This document shows positions 16,598 to 24,491 of a stretch of 32,708 nt of DNA, in pieces. The stretch's first letter is position 1. Each line of letters opens with the position of its first letter. The notes beneath the pieces are model-generated. The model saw only the letters and a program-made list of their open reading frames with translations, did no database searches and was not told the origin of the DNA. The position numbers and the translations under genes were made by a program. The DNA comes from UBA12014 sp029248335 (GTDB taxonomy: Bacteria; Planctomycetota; Phycisphaerae; Phycisphaerales; SM1A02), in assembly GCA_029248335.1 (NCBI GenBank), contig JAQWJM010000100.1:1-32708 (forward strand), in the 5' to 3' direction.

Positions 16598-17700
16598 GGT
16601 CCGATCTCCTGGATGTTGTCCCGGTTCAGTTCGTCGGTGTCGAATCGACGCGTGCTGTCGATCCGGCGGTTGGCGCCCGCGCTCAACAGCCCGAACTCGG
16701 CGCTCTTGAGCTGGGGCGTGGTCGAGCGATCGCCTTCGGCGTCCGCGATGCCGTTGGACTCGACGCCGGTCTCGATGGTCCAGGGACGCATCGCGAAGAG
16801 GTCGCCGAGATCGAACGAGTCGACCTGTTCCGCCCTCGGGTCGCCGCCGGAATACGGGCGTCGGTAGTAGCGGATCGGCGTCCCCCAGTAGTCGAGGATC
16901 ACCTTCGGACGGTCCACGTAGTCGGGATCCTCCGGACGGGCGATCGTCCCGTCGGGGCGGAGGCCGCCGAGACTGTTCTCGTCCTTGATCTCGAGGTACG
17001 GCCCGTAGATCCGTCCGCGGATCTTCACGCCGTTGTCGTTGATGTTGGGCGGGAACGAGGTGCCGTCGGTCACGAAACCACCGGGGTTCCGCGCCGCGAA
17101 GGTTCCGATGAACCCTTCGAAGCCGCGGCGGGGATTGAAGACGGAGTTCCAGGCACCGTCGAATCCCGGGGACCGGAAGCCGAGGGTCGGTGACTCGATG
17201 TTCCCGGGCGTGATGTCGGGGAAGGGATTGGCGTCGTTGGTGACGATGCCGTAGCCGTCACCGCTTCGGTTTCCGTAACCGAGGAGATACTCGGCGGGCG
17301 ACGTGAGCGAGAACCAGCTCTGGTAGTCGGCGACCTCGCCACCCGACGGATTCGAGCCCCATTCCGGCGGCAGGATCGCGTCCCGCGACCAGCCGGGCTG
17401 GTTGTCGGGCGTGCCACCGCCGCCGAACGCGGCGCCGTCGCCGAGGACCGGCGGCAGGTAGCCGTGGTCGCCCTTGAACTGCGCGAGTCCCGCGGACATC
17501 GAGTTCATCAGGAACGAGGTCTGCGCCTTCTGCGCGGTCCCCGAGGCCTGCGAGAGCGCGACCACGAGGATGCCGACGAGCACGATGATCATCGCGAGCG
17601 TCACGAGCATCTCGATCACCGTGAATCCCCCCCGAGCGGCGGCGGAGGTTCCGAAGCCGGTTCGGTTCGATCGGGCGAACTGGTCGGTCCGTTGGAGCAT
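16594..17700 (-). CDS. GspG-like pseudopilin, first gene of the pseudopilin set (368 residues)
   Basis: The motif ARGGFTVIEMLVTLAMIIVL puts the peptidase cut after G25, with Glu at +5 (E30). The stretch MNSMSAGLAQFKGDHGYLPP resembles the GspG helix-to-'Y/FP' transition, and LDYWGTPIRYYRRP resembles the DPWGxPY signature. The frame continues upstream to 18366, but that part is antisense-like sequence over gspF; the ATG at 17700 has GGGGAA upstream and gives a normal 25-residue leader. The gene lies 68 bp after gspF, the largest gap within the gspF-gspK block. At 368 residues it is more than double typical GspG. Being first and GspG-like, it is a candidate main pseudopilin. Confidence 0.78.
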   Translation of the reverse strand: MLQRTDQFARSNRTGFGTSAAARGGFTVIEMLVTLAMIIVLVGILVVALSQASGTAQKAQTSFLMNSMSAGLAQFKGDHGYLPPVLGDGAAFGGGGTPDNQPGWSRDAILPPEWGSNPSGGEVADYQSWFSLTSPAEYLLGYGNRSGDGYGIVTNDANPFPDITPGNIESPTLGFRSPGFDGAWNSVFNPRRGFEGFIGTFAARNPGGFVTDGTSFPPNINDNGVKIRGRIYGPYLEIKDENSLGGLRPDGTIARPEDPDYVDRPKVILDYWGTPIRYYRRPYSGGDPRAEQVDSFDLGDLFAMRPWTIETGVESNGIADAEGDRSTTPQLKSAEFGLLSAGANRRIDSTRRFDTDELNRDNIQEIGP

Positions 17701-17768
17701 GGATGCGTTCCCCGGCGTGCGCCCGCCCCGGGGCGAACCCGGGACGGACGGACGTGGCGTGGTCGTGG

Positions 17769-19058
17769 TCACTTCGCCTGTGAGACGGATTCGATCATCT
17801 TCACGAGCGGAAGGAAGAGGGCGAGCACGATGGTGCCGACGATGCCGCCGAGAATCACCACCATGAACGGTTCGAGCAGCGAGAGCAGCGACGCGACCGC
17901 CACGTCGACCTCTTCGTCGTAGTTGTCCGCGATCTTCATCAGCATGATGTCGAGGTCGCCCGTCTCCTCGCCGACGTCGATCATGTTGACGACGATCGGA
18001 TCGCAGACCTTCGCCTCGCGCAACGGGCCGGCGAACGTCTCGCCGTCCCGGATCGAGTCGTGGACGCTGGTCAGCGCCTTCTCGTAGATGTAGTTGCCCG
18101 ACGTGTCCCGGGTGATCAGGATCGCCTCGAGGATCGGCACACCGGCGCTGATCAGGGTGCCGAGGGTCCGGGTGAACCGCGCGATCGCGGTCTTGCGTAT
18201 CAACTGGCCGATCACCGGCAGTCGCGCGAACACCACGTCGGTGATCGCCTTGCCCGGCCCGGTCACCCGCACCAGTTTGTAGAGCCCGAATATGAGGAAC
18301 GGCGTCAACAGGATCCAGATCGCCCCAGGCACCGCCTGGTCCTCGCTGGACTGACCCGCGACCCACTTCGAGGCCTTCACGAGCCAGAGGGTCAGACCCG
18401 GGAGCTCGACGTCGAAGTCGTTGAAGATCTCCTGGAACTTCGGAATCACGAAGTACATGATGCCGGTCACGATCAGCACCGCGATCGTGATGACCACCGC
18501 GGGGTAGATCAACGCACCCTTGATCCGACGACGGAGCCGCTCGCCCTTCTCCATGAAGTCGGCGAGCCGCTGGAGGATGATGTCGAGCACGCCGCCGACC
18601 TCACCGGCCGCGACCATCTTCGAGTAGAGGCGGTCGAAGGCCTTGGGATGCTTGGCCATCGCGTCGGAGAGGGCGGAACCCGCCTCGACGTCCTCGGCGA
18701 CGTCGCCGAGAACCGACTTCAGCTTGCCCGGTCGCTGCTGCGACTCGAGGATCTGAACCGACCGGAGCAGCGGGAGACCCGCGTCCTGGAGCGTCGAGAG
18801 CTGACGCGTGAACGTCGTCATCTTCTTGAGGTTCACCTTGCCGATCGAGATCGAGAAGCCGCCCCCCTTCTTCTTCTTCTTCGCCACGTCCTTGCCGGAC
18901 TTCTTCTTGCGGCCCTTGAGCTTGGCTTCCTCGACGAGCGTCGGGAAATAGCCCTGGGCCTTGAGCTGCGCCTGGGCATCGGCGTTGTCGGAGGCCTCGA
19001 TGACCCCTTTCTGTTCCTTGCCCGCGGCGTTGACTGCTTCGTACTGGAAGGTCGGCAT
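17769..19058 (-). CDS. gspF: GspF, inner-membrane platform protein of type II secretion / type IV pilus
   Basis: This 429-residue protein shows the GspF/PilC plan: an N-terminal cytoplasmic segment (FQYEAVNAAGKEQKGVIEA), a first T2SSF domain (about 80-206), a second (about 286-420), and membrane helices near 182-205, 246-262 and 396-418. The phrases ILRxAGxPL-like (LQDAGLPLLRSVQIL) and TLISAGVPILEA mark the two domain repeats, and VGEETGDLD marks the second domain. GspF couples the assembly ATPase to the pseudopilus base. An unusual Lys-rich segment (about residues 46-65) sits between the N-terminal segment and domain 1. The ATG at 19058 follows an AGGA about 12 nt upstream. It lies 101 bp after gspE and 68 bp before the first pseudopilin gene. 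Confidence 0.92.
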   Translation of the reverse strand: MPTFQYEAVNAAGKEQKGVIEASDNADAQAQLKAQGYFPTLVEEAKLKGRKKKSGKDVAKKKKKGGGFSISIGKVNLKKMTTFTRQLSTLQDAGLPLLRSVQILESQQRPGKLKSVLGDVAEDVEAGSALSDAMAKHPKAFDRLYSKMVAAGEVGGVLDIILQRLADFMEKGERLRRRIKGALIYPAVVITIAVLIVTGIMYFVIPKFQEIFNDFDVELPGLTLWLVKASKWVAGQSSEDQAVPGAIWILLTPFLIFGLYKLVRVTGPGKAITDVVFARLPVIGQLIRKTAIARFTRTLGTLISAGVPILEAILITRDTSGNYIYEKALTSVHDSIRDGETFAGPLREAKVCDPIVVNMIDVGEETGDLDIMLMKIADNYDEEVDVAVASLLSLLEPFMVVILGGIVGTIVLALFLPLVKMIESVSQAK

Positions 19059-19159
19059 GGTCTGGTCTTCCTGATCCTCTGGTTCGATGCGGGTCGTTCG
19101 GAACGCCCGCGTTCAATCGACGCCGACGGCCCCGCGGCCGCCGGAACCGTGGTCTTCGT

Positions 19160-20908
19160 TCAGTCTTCCGCGATCGTCTCGCGGACGACCTCCTCGATCG
19201 TGCTCTGTCCTTCGTAGATCGCCAGCAGGCCCGACTCGCGGAGCGTCCGCATGCCCCGCCGTCGCGACTCGTCCCGGAGCACCGCGGTGGAGGCCTGCGA
19301 CATGATCATCTCGCGAAGCGTGTCGTCCAGGGTCATGATCTCGAAGATCGCCATCCGGCCCTTGTAGCCGGTCTTCATGCAGTTGCCGCAGCCACGACCG
19401 CGGAAGAACGTCCGGCCCTCGACGTCGGCCGGAAGGAGCGAAAGCTCCATCAGCTGCTCCTCGGTGGGCACGAACTCCTCCTTGCACTTCTCGCAGATCT
19501 TCCTGATCAGACGCTGGGCCACGATGGCCTCCAGCGTCGCGGTGAGCAGGAAGCTCTCGACCCCGAGGTCGATGAGTCGGAGGATCGAACTCGGCGCGTC
19601 GTTGGTATGCAGGGTCGAGAACACGAGGTGACCCGTGAGCGACGCCTGGATCGCGATCTGCGCCGTTTCGAGGTCTCGGATCTCGCCCACCAGGATGGTG
19701 TCGGGGTCCTGCCGGAGGAAGGAGCGGAGCAACTTGCTGAACGTCAGTTCCTGGTCGACGTTCACCTGGCACTGGATGAGCCCGTCGATGTCGTATTCGA
19801 CGGGGTCCTCCGCGGTGAGGATCTTCCGGTCCGGGGTGTTCAGTTCGGTGAGGGCCGCGTAGAGCGTGGTGGTCTTGCCCGAACCCGTCGGGCCGGTGAC
19901 CAGCACGATGCCGTTGGGCTTGTTGATCAGGCCACGGACGCGTTCGAGATCGTCGTCGCGAAGCCCGACGCGGTCGAGACTCAGCTGGACGTTCGAGCGG
20001 TCGAGCACTCGAAGCACCACCGACTCGCCGAACATCGTCGGGAGCACCGCGACCCGGAGGTCGATCGGCGCGCCGGTCCCGGGAAGGGACATCTCGATCC
20101 GGCCGTCCTGCGGAAGACGCCGCTCCGCGATGTCGAGCTTCGACATGACCTTGATGCGACTGACGATCGGGAGGGCGAGCCGCTTGTCCGGAGGCGACAT
20201 CTCGTAGAGCACGCCGTCGATCCGGTAGCGGATCTTGAACTCGTCCTCGAACGGCTCGAAGTGGATGTCCGACGCCTTGTCGCGGATCGCGATGAGCAGC
20301 GTCTCCTGCACCAGGCGGACGATCGCGTTGTCGCCGGAGGCCTCCTCGAGCATGTCGAGGTCGAGCGAGTCGCCCCGGCCTTCGAGCGAGGCGATCGCGG
20401 CGGAGTCGCCGGCCTCGGCGTAGATCTCGCTGAATCCGCTGCCCTTCGCGGCGTACCGCTCCTGGAGGATCGCGTCGATCTCCTCGGCGGCGGCGAGCAC
20501 GGGCTTGACCCGCTTGAAACCGAGCAGGTTCCGAAGGTCGTCGACCGCCGCGAAGTTGTCGGGGCTCTTGACCGCGACCGCGATGGCGTTCCGCTCGCGA
20601 TCGAACTTGATCGGGACGATCTGGTAGGTCGTGGCGGTGGTCGCGGGAATCGCGGCGAAGGTCTCGTCCGAGATCTCGCGGTCCCGCAGGACGACCTGTT
20701 CGATCCCGGCCTGACCGGCGAGGGCCGCCCGGATGTCGTCGTCGGTGATGTAGCCGAGGTCGACGAGGATCTCGCCGACCTTGCGGCCGGCCTGGCCCTG
20801 CTGGGCCTTCAAGGCCTCGTGGACCTGCTCCCGGGTGACCTTCCCGAGCTTCACGAGGACGCGACCGAACTTGCGTCCCTTCAACTCACTGGTGCTGACC
20901 TTGGCCAT
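19160..20908 (-). CDS. gspE: GspE-type assembly ATPase
   Basis: The 582-residue protein has an N-terminal MshEN-like domain (about 10-70: FGRVLVKLGKVT, then VGEILVDLGYIT), a second N-terminal domain, and a C-terminal secretion ATPase domain. Walker A is GPTGSGKTT (339-347), the Asp box TAEDPVEY (365-372), Walker B DTILVGEIRD (403-412) and the His box GHLVFSTLHTND (426-437). A zinc tetracysteine is present at C472, C475, C507 and C510, as in GspE/PilB. It powers pseudopilus assembly at the inner membrane with GspF, whose gene follows directly. The frame reaches 21118, but the ATG at 20908 begins conserved sequence and has AGGAG 11 nt upstream. A structured leader precedes it. Confidence 0.92.
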   Translation of the reverse strand: MAKVSTSELKGRKFGRVLVKLGKVTREQVHEALKAQQGQAGRKVGEILVDLGYITDDDIRAALAGQAGIEQVVLRDREISDETFAAIPATTATTYQIVPIKFDRERNAIAVAVKSPDNFAAVDDLRNLLGFKRVKPVLAAAEEIDAILQERYAAKGSGFSEIYAEAGDSAAIASLEGRGDSLDLDMLEEASGDNAIVRLVQETLLIAIRDKASDIHFEPFEDEFKIRYRIDGVLYEMSPPDKRLALPIVSRIKVMSKLDIAERRLPQDGRIEMSLPGTGAPIDLRVAVLPTMFGESVVLRVLDRSNVQLSLDRVGLRDDDLERVRGLINKPNGIVLVTGPTGSGKTTTLYAALTELNTPDRKILTAEDPVEYDIDGLIQCQVNVDQELTFSKLLRSFLRQDPDTILVGEIRDLETAQIAIQASLTGHLVFSTLHTNDAPSSILRLIDLGVESFLLTATLEAIVAQRLIRKICEKCKEEFVPTEEQLMELSLLPADVEGRTFFRGRGCGNCMKTGYKGRMAIFEIMTLDDTLREMIMSQASTAVLRDESRRRGMRTLRESGLLAIYEGQSTIEEVVRETIAED

Positions 20909-21297
20909 GCTCGTCGACGCTCCTGCGGGGTGTGACCGATCCGATCCGGGTGGGACCTGAACGATGCTGGTTCCGGGATCCGTGAAACCGGTTGTCCACC
21001 GATTCCAATCCAGAGCGCTGACGACCATCCACTTCTGGATGGCGACCCCGAACGTCGGGGTCCTGGGAAACGCCGGTCGAACCGGACTGCTTCCCGCTGG
21101 CCGAGCTCCGCGACCCACTCGGACCGGTCGTGACCGGGGAAGTGCGGGCGGAACTCCGTCGTCACCATACTACGCACTGGATGACAAAGGGTTTCGGCGT
21201 TCTCGCATGCCAATGGGCGTGCGACACGCGAAAATGAAATATCGCAACGAACGACTCGAATCGAGGCATTTGCCTCGCTGTCTGACGTCTTTCCTGC
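20909..21297 (-). promoter_or_regulatory. Structured leader and candidate promoter region of gspE
   Basis: This 389-bp spacer between pilT and gspE holds no credible gene. On the minus strand a TAGTAT (21167-21172) could be a -10 box, with no clear -35. Downstream of it are a 6-2-6 palindrome (21124-21137), an 8-3-8 hairpin (GACCCCGA/TCGGGGTC, 21044-21062) and a 7-4-7 hairpin (CCATCCA/TGGATGG, 21025-21042), the last two back to back. A 7-2-7 palindrome (CGAGGCA/TGCCTCG, 21262-21277) lies 20 bp past pilT and has no U-tract, so it is only a weak terminator candidate. The stretch 21220-21260 is notably richer in A/T than its surroundings. Confidence 0.4.
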
Positions 21298-22431
21298 TCA
21301 GGAGGCGTTTCCGGCCGATTCCGTGTCCGCCGATTCGTCCAATTCGCTGCGGCCGACGAGTCCGCCGGCTCGGTGGACCTTCTGGGTCAGATCGCCGGCG
21401 TCCTTGCCCTTGTCGATCATCTCCTCGGCCGAAATCATGCCCTTGGAGTAGAGCGTCCAGAGGTGATCGTCGAGCAGCTGCATGCCGAACTTCTTGCCGG
21501 TCTGGATCGCCGAATCGATCCGGAAGGTCTTGTTCTCGCGGATCAGGTTGGAGATCGCGGGCGTCACCACCAGGAACTCGTACGCCGCGACTCGCCCCGG
21601 CTTATCGGAGCGTGCGAGGAGCTGCTGGCTGAGGACCGCGATGAGGGCGACCGAGAGCTGGACGCGGACCTGGGCCTGCTGGTCGACCGGGAACGCATCG
21701 ATGATTCGGTTGATGGTGCCCGAGGCGCCGGTGGTATGGAGCGTCGCGAACACGAGGTGACCCGTCTCCGCCGCGGCGATCGCGGCCTCCATCGTCTCGA
21801 GGTCTCGCATTTCGCCGACCAGGATGACGTCGGGATCCTGTCGCAGGGCCCGCCGGAGCGACTCCGAGAAGGACGGCACGTCGCCGCCGAGCTCCCGCTG
21901 GTTCACGATCGACTTCTTGTGATGGTGGTAGTACTCGATCGGATCCTCGGTCGTGATCATGTGCCGGTCCATGTTGTCGTTGATGAAGTCCAACATGGTG
22001 GCGAGCGAGGTCGTCTTTCCCGAACCGGTCGGACCGGTCACGATGAAGAGACCCCGGGGACGACGGATCAGCTCCTTGCAGATCGGCGGCAGACCGATCT
22101 CCTCGAAGGTCAGCAGGCGGTTCGGAATCAGTCGAAGCACCATCGCGACGTTGCCACGCTGGCGGAACACCGCGACGCGGAAGCGAGCCTTGTCGCCGTA
22201 GGCCATGCCGAAGTCGGTCGAGCCGACCTCCTGCAGCTCCTGCTGGTTCTGTTCGGGGGTGATGGACTTCATCAACGCGACCATGTCGTCGGAATCCAGG
22301 GTCTTGGTCTGGAGGTTCCGGAGCATGCCGTTGAGGCGGACCGTCGGCGGACGCCCCACCGTGAGGTGGAGGTCCGAGCAGTTCTGCTTGACGACGGTGT
22401 CGAGAAGTCGATCGATCTGGACTGTGGACAT
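21298..22431 (-). CDS. pilT: PilT-type retraction ATPase
   Basis: This 377-residue hexameric ATPase family member has the PilT layout: an N-terminal PAS-like part (SDLHLTVGRPPTVRLNG, 19-35), Walker A GPTGSGKTT (133-141), Asp box TTEDPIEY (160-167), Walker B DVILVGEMRD (201-210) and His box GHLVFATLHTT (224-234). AISNLIRENK (292-301) matches the PilT signature 'AIRNLIRE'. No tetracysteine is present, which separates it from the GspE/PilB proteins on either side. PilT proteins depolymerise type IV pili. The gene starts with ATG at 22431, 94 bp after the PilB-like gene; that spacer has a 6-bp GC stem without a U-tract. The C-terminus is acidic (DESADTESAGNAS). Confidence 0.92.
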   Translation of the reverse strand: MSTVQIDRLLDTVVKQNCSDLHLTVGRPPTVRLNGMLRNLQTKTLDSDDMVALMKSITPEQNQQELQEVGSTDFGMAYGDKARFRVAVFRQRGNVAMVLRLIPNRLLTFEEIGLPPICKELIRRPRGLFIVTGPTGSGKTTSLATMLDFINDNMDRHMITTEDPIEYYHHHKKSIVNQRELGGDVPSFSESLRRALRQDPDVILVGEMRDLETMEAAIAAAETGHLVFATLHTTGASGTINRIIDAFPVDQQAQVRVQLSVALIAVLSQQLLARSDKPGRVAAYEFLVVTPAISNLIRENKTFRIDSAIQTGKKFGMQLLDDHLWTLYSKGMISAEEMIDKGKDAGDLTQKVHRAGGLVGRSELDESADTESAGNAS

Positions 22432-22525
22432 GGGTCGAAAAACCGTTGATGGGGCGGCCGTCGACTGGAACCGACGACCGCGAAGGAACGAGAGGAAAGG
22501 CGGGCCGGAGCGGGCCCGGACCGGA

Positions 22526-24313
22526 TCAGGCGGCGCCGATCTCCGAAGGATCGAAACCTTCGATCTGCGCGAAACGAGCGACTTCCACCGGCGTGGTGAT
22601 GCCGCGGAGGATCTTCAACTTGCCGTCGCCGAGGAGGCTTCGCATCCCACCTCGGATGGCCGCCTCGCGGATCTTCGCGATCGAGGCCCGCTCGAAGGCG
22701 AGTTCACGCACTTCGGCGTTCATCACCATCATCTCGAAGATCGCCATGCGGCCTCGATAGCCGTTTCCGTTGCAGGCGGCGCAACCGACCGCCTCGTGGA
22801 TCTCGCCACCGGCGATCTCCTCCTCGCTGATGTTCACCAGCGAGAGAAGCTTGCGATCGGGGTTGGGATCGAGCCGCTTGCACTTCGGGCAGAGCACCCG
22901 GATGAGCCGCTGGGCCATGATCGCCTGGATCGAACTCGCGACGAGGAACGGCTTGATCCCCATGTCGACGAGACGGGTGATCGCACTCGGCGCGTCGTTG
23001 GTATGGAGGGTCGAGAACACGAGGTGACCCGTGAGGGCCGCCTGGATCGCGATGTCCCCCACTTCACGGTCTCGAATCTCACCGACGAGGACCACGTTCG
23101 GCGCCTGCCGGAGCATGGCCTTCAGGATCAACGGGAAGGTCAGGCCGATCGACTCGCGGACCTGCACCTGGTTGATGCCGTTGAAGTTGTATTCCACCGG
23201 ATCTTCGGCGGTGATGATCTTCCGGTTGGGCTCGTTGAGCACGTTGAGCGCGGAGTACAGGGTGGTGGTCTTGCCCGACCCCGTCGGACCCGTCACCAGG
23301 AAGATGCCGTTCGGACGACGAATGATCTTGTTGAAGAGTTCGAGGTTGTCCGGTTCGAAGCCGAGACTCGGAAGTCCGATCTGCACGGAGTCCGGACGCA
23401 GCACCCGGAGCACCACGCTCTCGCCGTGATAGGCGGGGCACGTCGAGACCCGGAAGTCGACCTGGGCGCCGTCGATCGGCAGCTTGATCCGGCCGTCCTG
23501 AGGAATCCGGCGTTCCGAGATGTTCACGCCCGACATCAGCTTCAATCGGGCGAGGATCGCCGACTGGTTCCGCTTCGGAAGACTCTGCCGGACGTGGCAC
23601 ACCCCGTCGACCCGGTATCGAAGTTCGACACGGTCGTCACGGGGCTCGACGTGGATGTCGCTCGCGCGGCCGCGGACCGCTTCGACGATGAGTTCGTTCA
23701 CCAGCCGGACGATCTTGGAGTCGCCGGCGTCGACGTCGATGGAACTGTCGATCGAACTGTCGACCGAGCTGTCCACGGACTTGTCGACGGTGACGTCGAT
23801 CGAATCCGGGCCGGCCTCTCCACCACCGCCGAGCTTCGCCCCTCCGCCTTCGCCGATCCAGTCCATCATCTGCGACTTCACGCCGACGACGAGATCGAAC
23901 TCCTGGGGGAGTCGGAACCGGAGAAGGTCGAGCATCTCCAGATCCATCGGATCGTGAACGAGCAGCCGAAGCCTGCCGTTGTCGGAGGACAGCGGAATCA
24001 CGCAGTGCTTCTGCACGATCTCCTCGTCGACCAGCGACAGATCCACCTGTCCGGAGCCCTCGGCGGTGCCGAGGTCCACGAAGTCCATCCCGGCCTGTCG
24101 GGCGAGGCCCGAGCCGACCTGGATCTCCGTGGCGAAGCCCTTTTCGACCAGCACCTCGCCGAGCCGCTTCCCGCTCTCGCGGGCCTCGGCCTCACAGGTG
24201 ACGATCGCGGATTCTTCGACGACGCCGTCGCCGACGAGGATCTCACCGAGTTTCTTGCGAACCTTCCTGGCCAAAACGCTGGCTCCGATCTTGGGTCGTT
24301 CCGACCGCGGCAC
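22526..24313 (-). CDS. PilB/GspE-type assembly ATPase, second paralogue
   Basis: The 595-residue protein has two N-terminal MshEN-like segments (LGEILVGDGVV near 22-32 and LGEVLVEKGF near 51-60), then the ATPase domain: Walker A GPTGSGKTT (342-350), Asp box TAEDPVEY (368-375), Walker B NVVLVGEIRD (406-415), His box GHLVFSTLHTND (429-440) and tetracysteine C475/C478/C511/C514. It is homologous along its length to the gspE product 1.6 kb away. The linker before the ATPase has a repeated Ser-Val/Ile-Asp-Ser pattern (about 173-195). The start is taken as GTG at 24313; a downstream TTG is possible. It may drive a type IV pilus or share GspF with the other ATPase; no second platform gene is in the window. 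Confidence 0.9.
   Translation of the reverse strand: MPRSERPKIGASVLARKVRKKLGEILVGDGVVEESAIVTCEAEARESGKRLGEVLVEKGFATEIQVGSGLARQAGMDFVDLGTAEGSGQVDLSLVDEEIVQKHCVIPLSSDNGRLRLLVHDPMDLEMLDLLRFRLPQEFDLVVGVKSQMMDWIGEGGGAKLGGGGEAGPDSIDVTVDKSVDSSVDSSIDSSIDVDAGDSKIVRLVNELIVEAVRGRASDIHVEPRDDRVELRYRVDGVCHVRQSLPKRNQSAILARLKLMSGVNISERRIPQDGRIKLPIDGAQVDFRVSTCPAYHGESVVLRVLRPDSVQIGLPSLGFEPDNLELFNKIIRRPNGIFLVTGPTGSGKTTTLYSALNVLNEPNRKIITAEDPVEYNFNGINQVQVRESIGLTFPLILKAMLRQAPNVVLVGEIRDREVGDIAIQAALTGHLVFSTLHTNDAPSAITRLVDMGIKPFLVASSIQAIMAQRLIRVLCPKCKRLDPNPDRKLLSLVNISEEEIAGGEIHEAVGCAACNGNGYRGRMAIFEMMVMNAEVRELAFERASIAKIREAAIRGGMRSLLGDGKLKILRGITTPVEVARFAQIEGFDPSEIGAA
23737..23784. repeat. Degenerate 12-bp tandem repeat inside the PilB-like gene
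   Basis: Four imperfect 12-bp units (consensus near GTCGATCGAACT on the plus strand) encode the Ser-rich, Asp-alternating linker of the PilB-like ATPase. The unit length is a multiple of three, so gain or loss of a copy would change the linker by four residues without a frameshift. Confidence 0.7.
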
Positions 24314-24353
24314 GAGGCGGCGGTCCGGATCTGGTCTCTGAAATGCACGCCTG

Positions 24354-24365
24354 GTGACGTGTCAC
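24354..24365. promoter_or_regulatory. Palindrome in the pilB-coaB divergent spacer
   Basis: GTGAC-GT-GTCAC is a perfect 5-2-5 palindrome 41 bp before the PilB-like start and 127 bp before coaB. Its size and position fit a transcription-factor operator or half of one. No family can be named from this one site. Confidence 0.35.
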
Positions 24366-24396
24366 GCACTGCGACGCCTCTTCGGGATGACGGGCC

Positions 24397-24415
24397 CCGT
24401 CCCGAATCGGGACGG
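24397..24415. promoter_or_regulatory. 9-1-9 palindrome with an alternative upstream pairing partner
   Basis: CCGTCCCGA-A-TCGGGACGG is a perfect palindrome. Its left arm can also pair with TTCGGGA at 24381-24387, so two mutually exclusive hairpins are possible. A TAGTAT at 24442-24447 downstream could be a -10 box for coaB, which would put the palindrome upstream of that start and favour an operator over an RNA switch for coaB. Read toward the PilB-like gene it could be part of its leader. Confidence 0.35.
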
Positions 24416-24491
24416 AGGCCGGCGACGCCCGCAGAGTCCCCTAGTATGGCGGTGCATTCACTCGACTGCAATACGACCACCGTGATCGCTC

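Noticed and set aside
17701..18366. Upstream extension of the first pseudopilin frame
   Set aside because: The extension covers gspF in another frame and would bury the prepilin signal 220 residues inside the protein. The same reasoning removes the extensions to 16220, 15453 and 21118.
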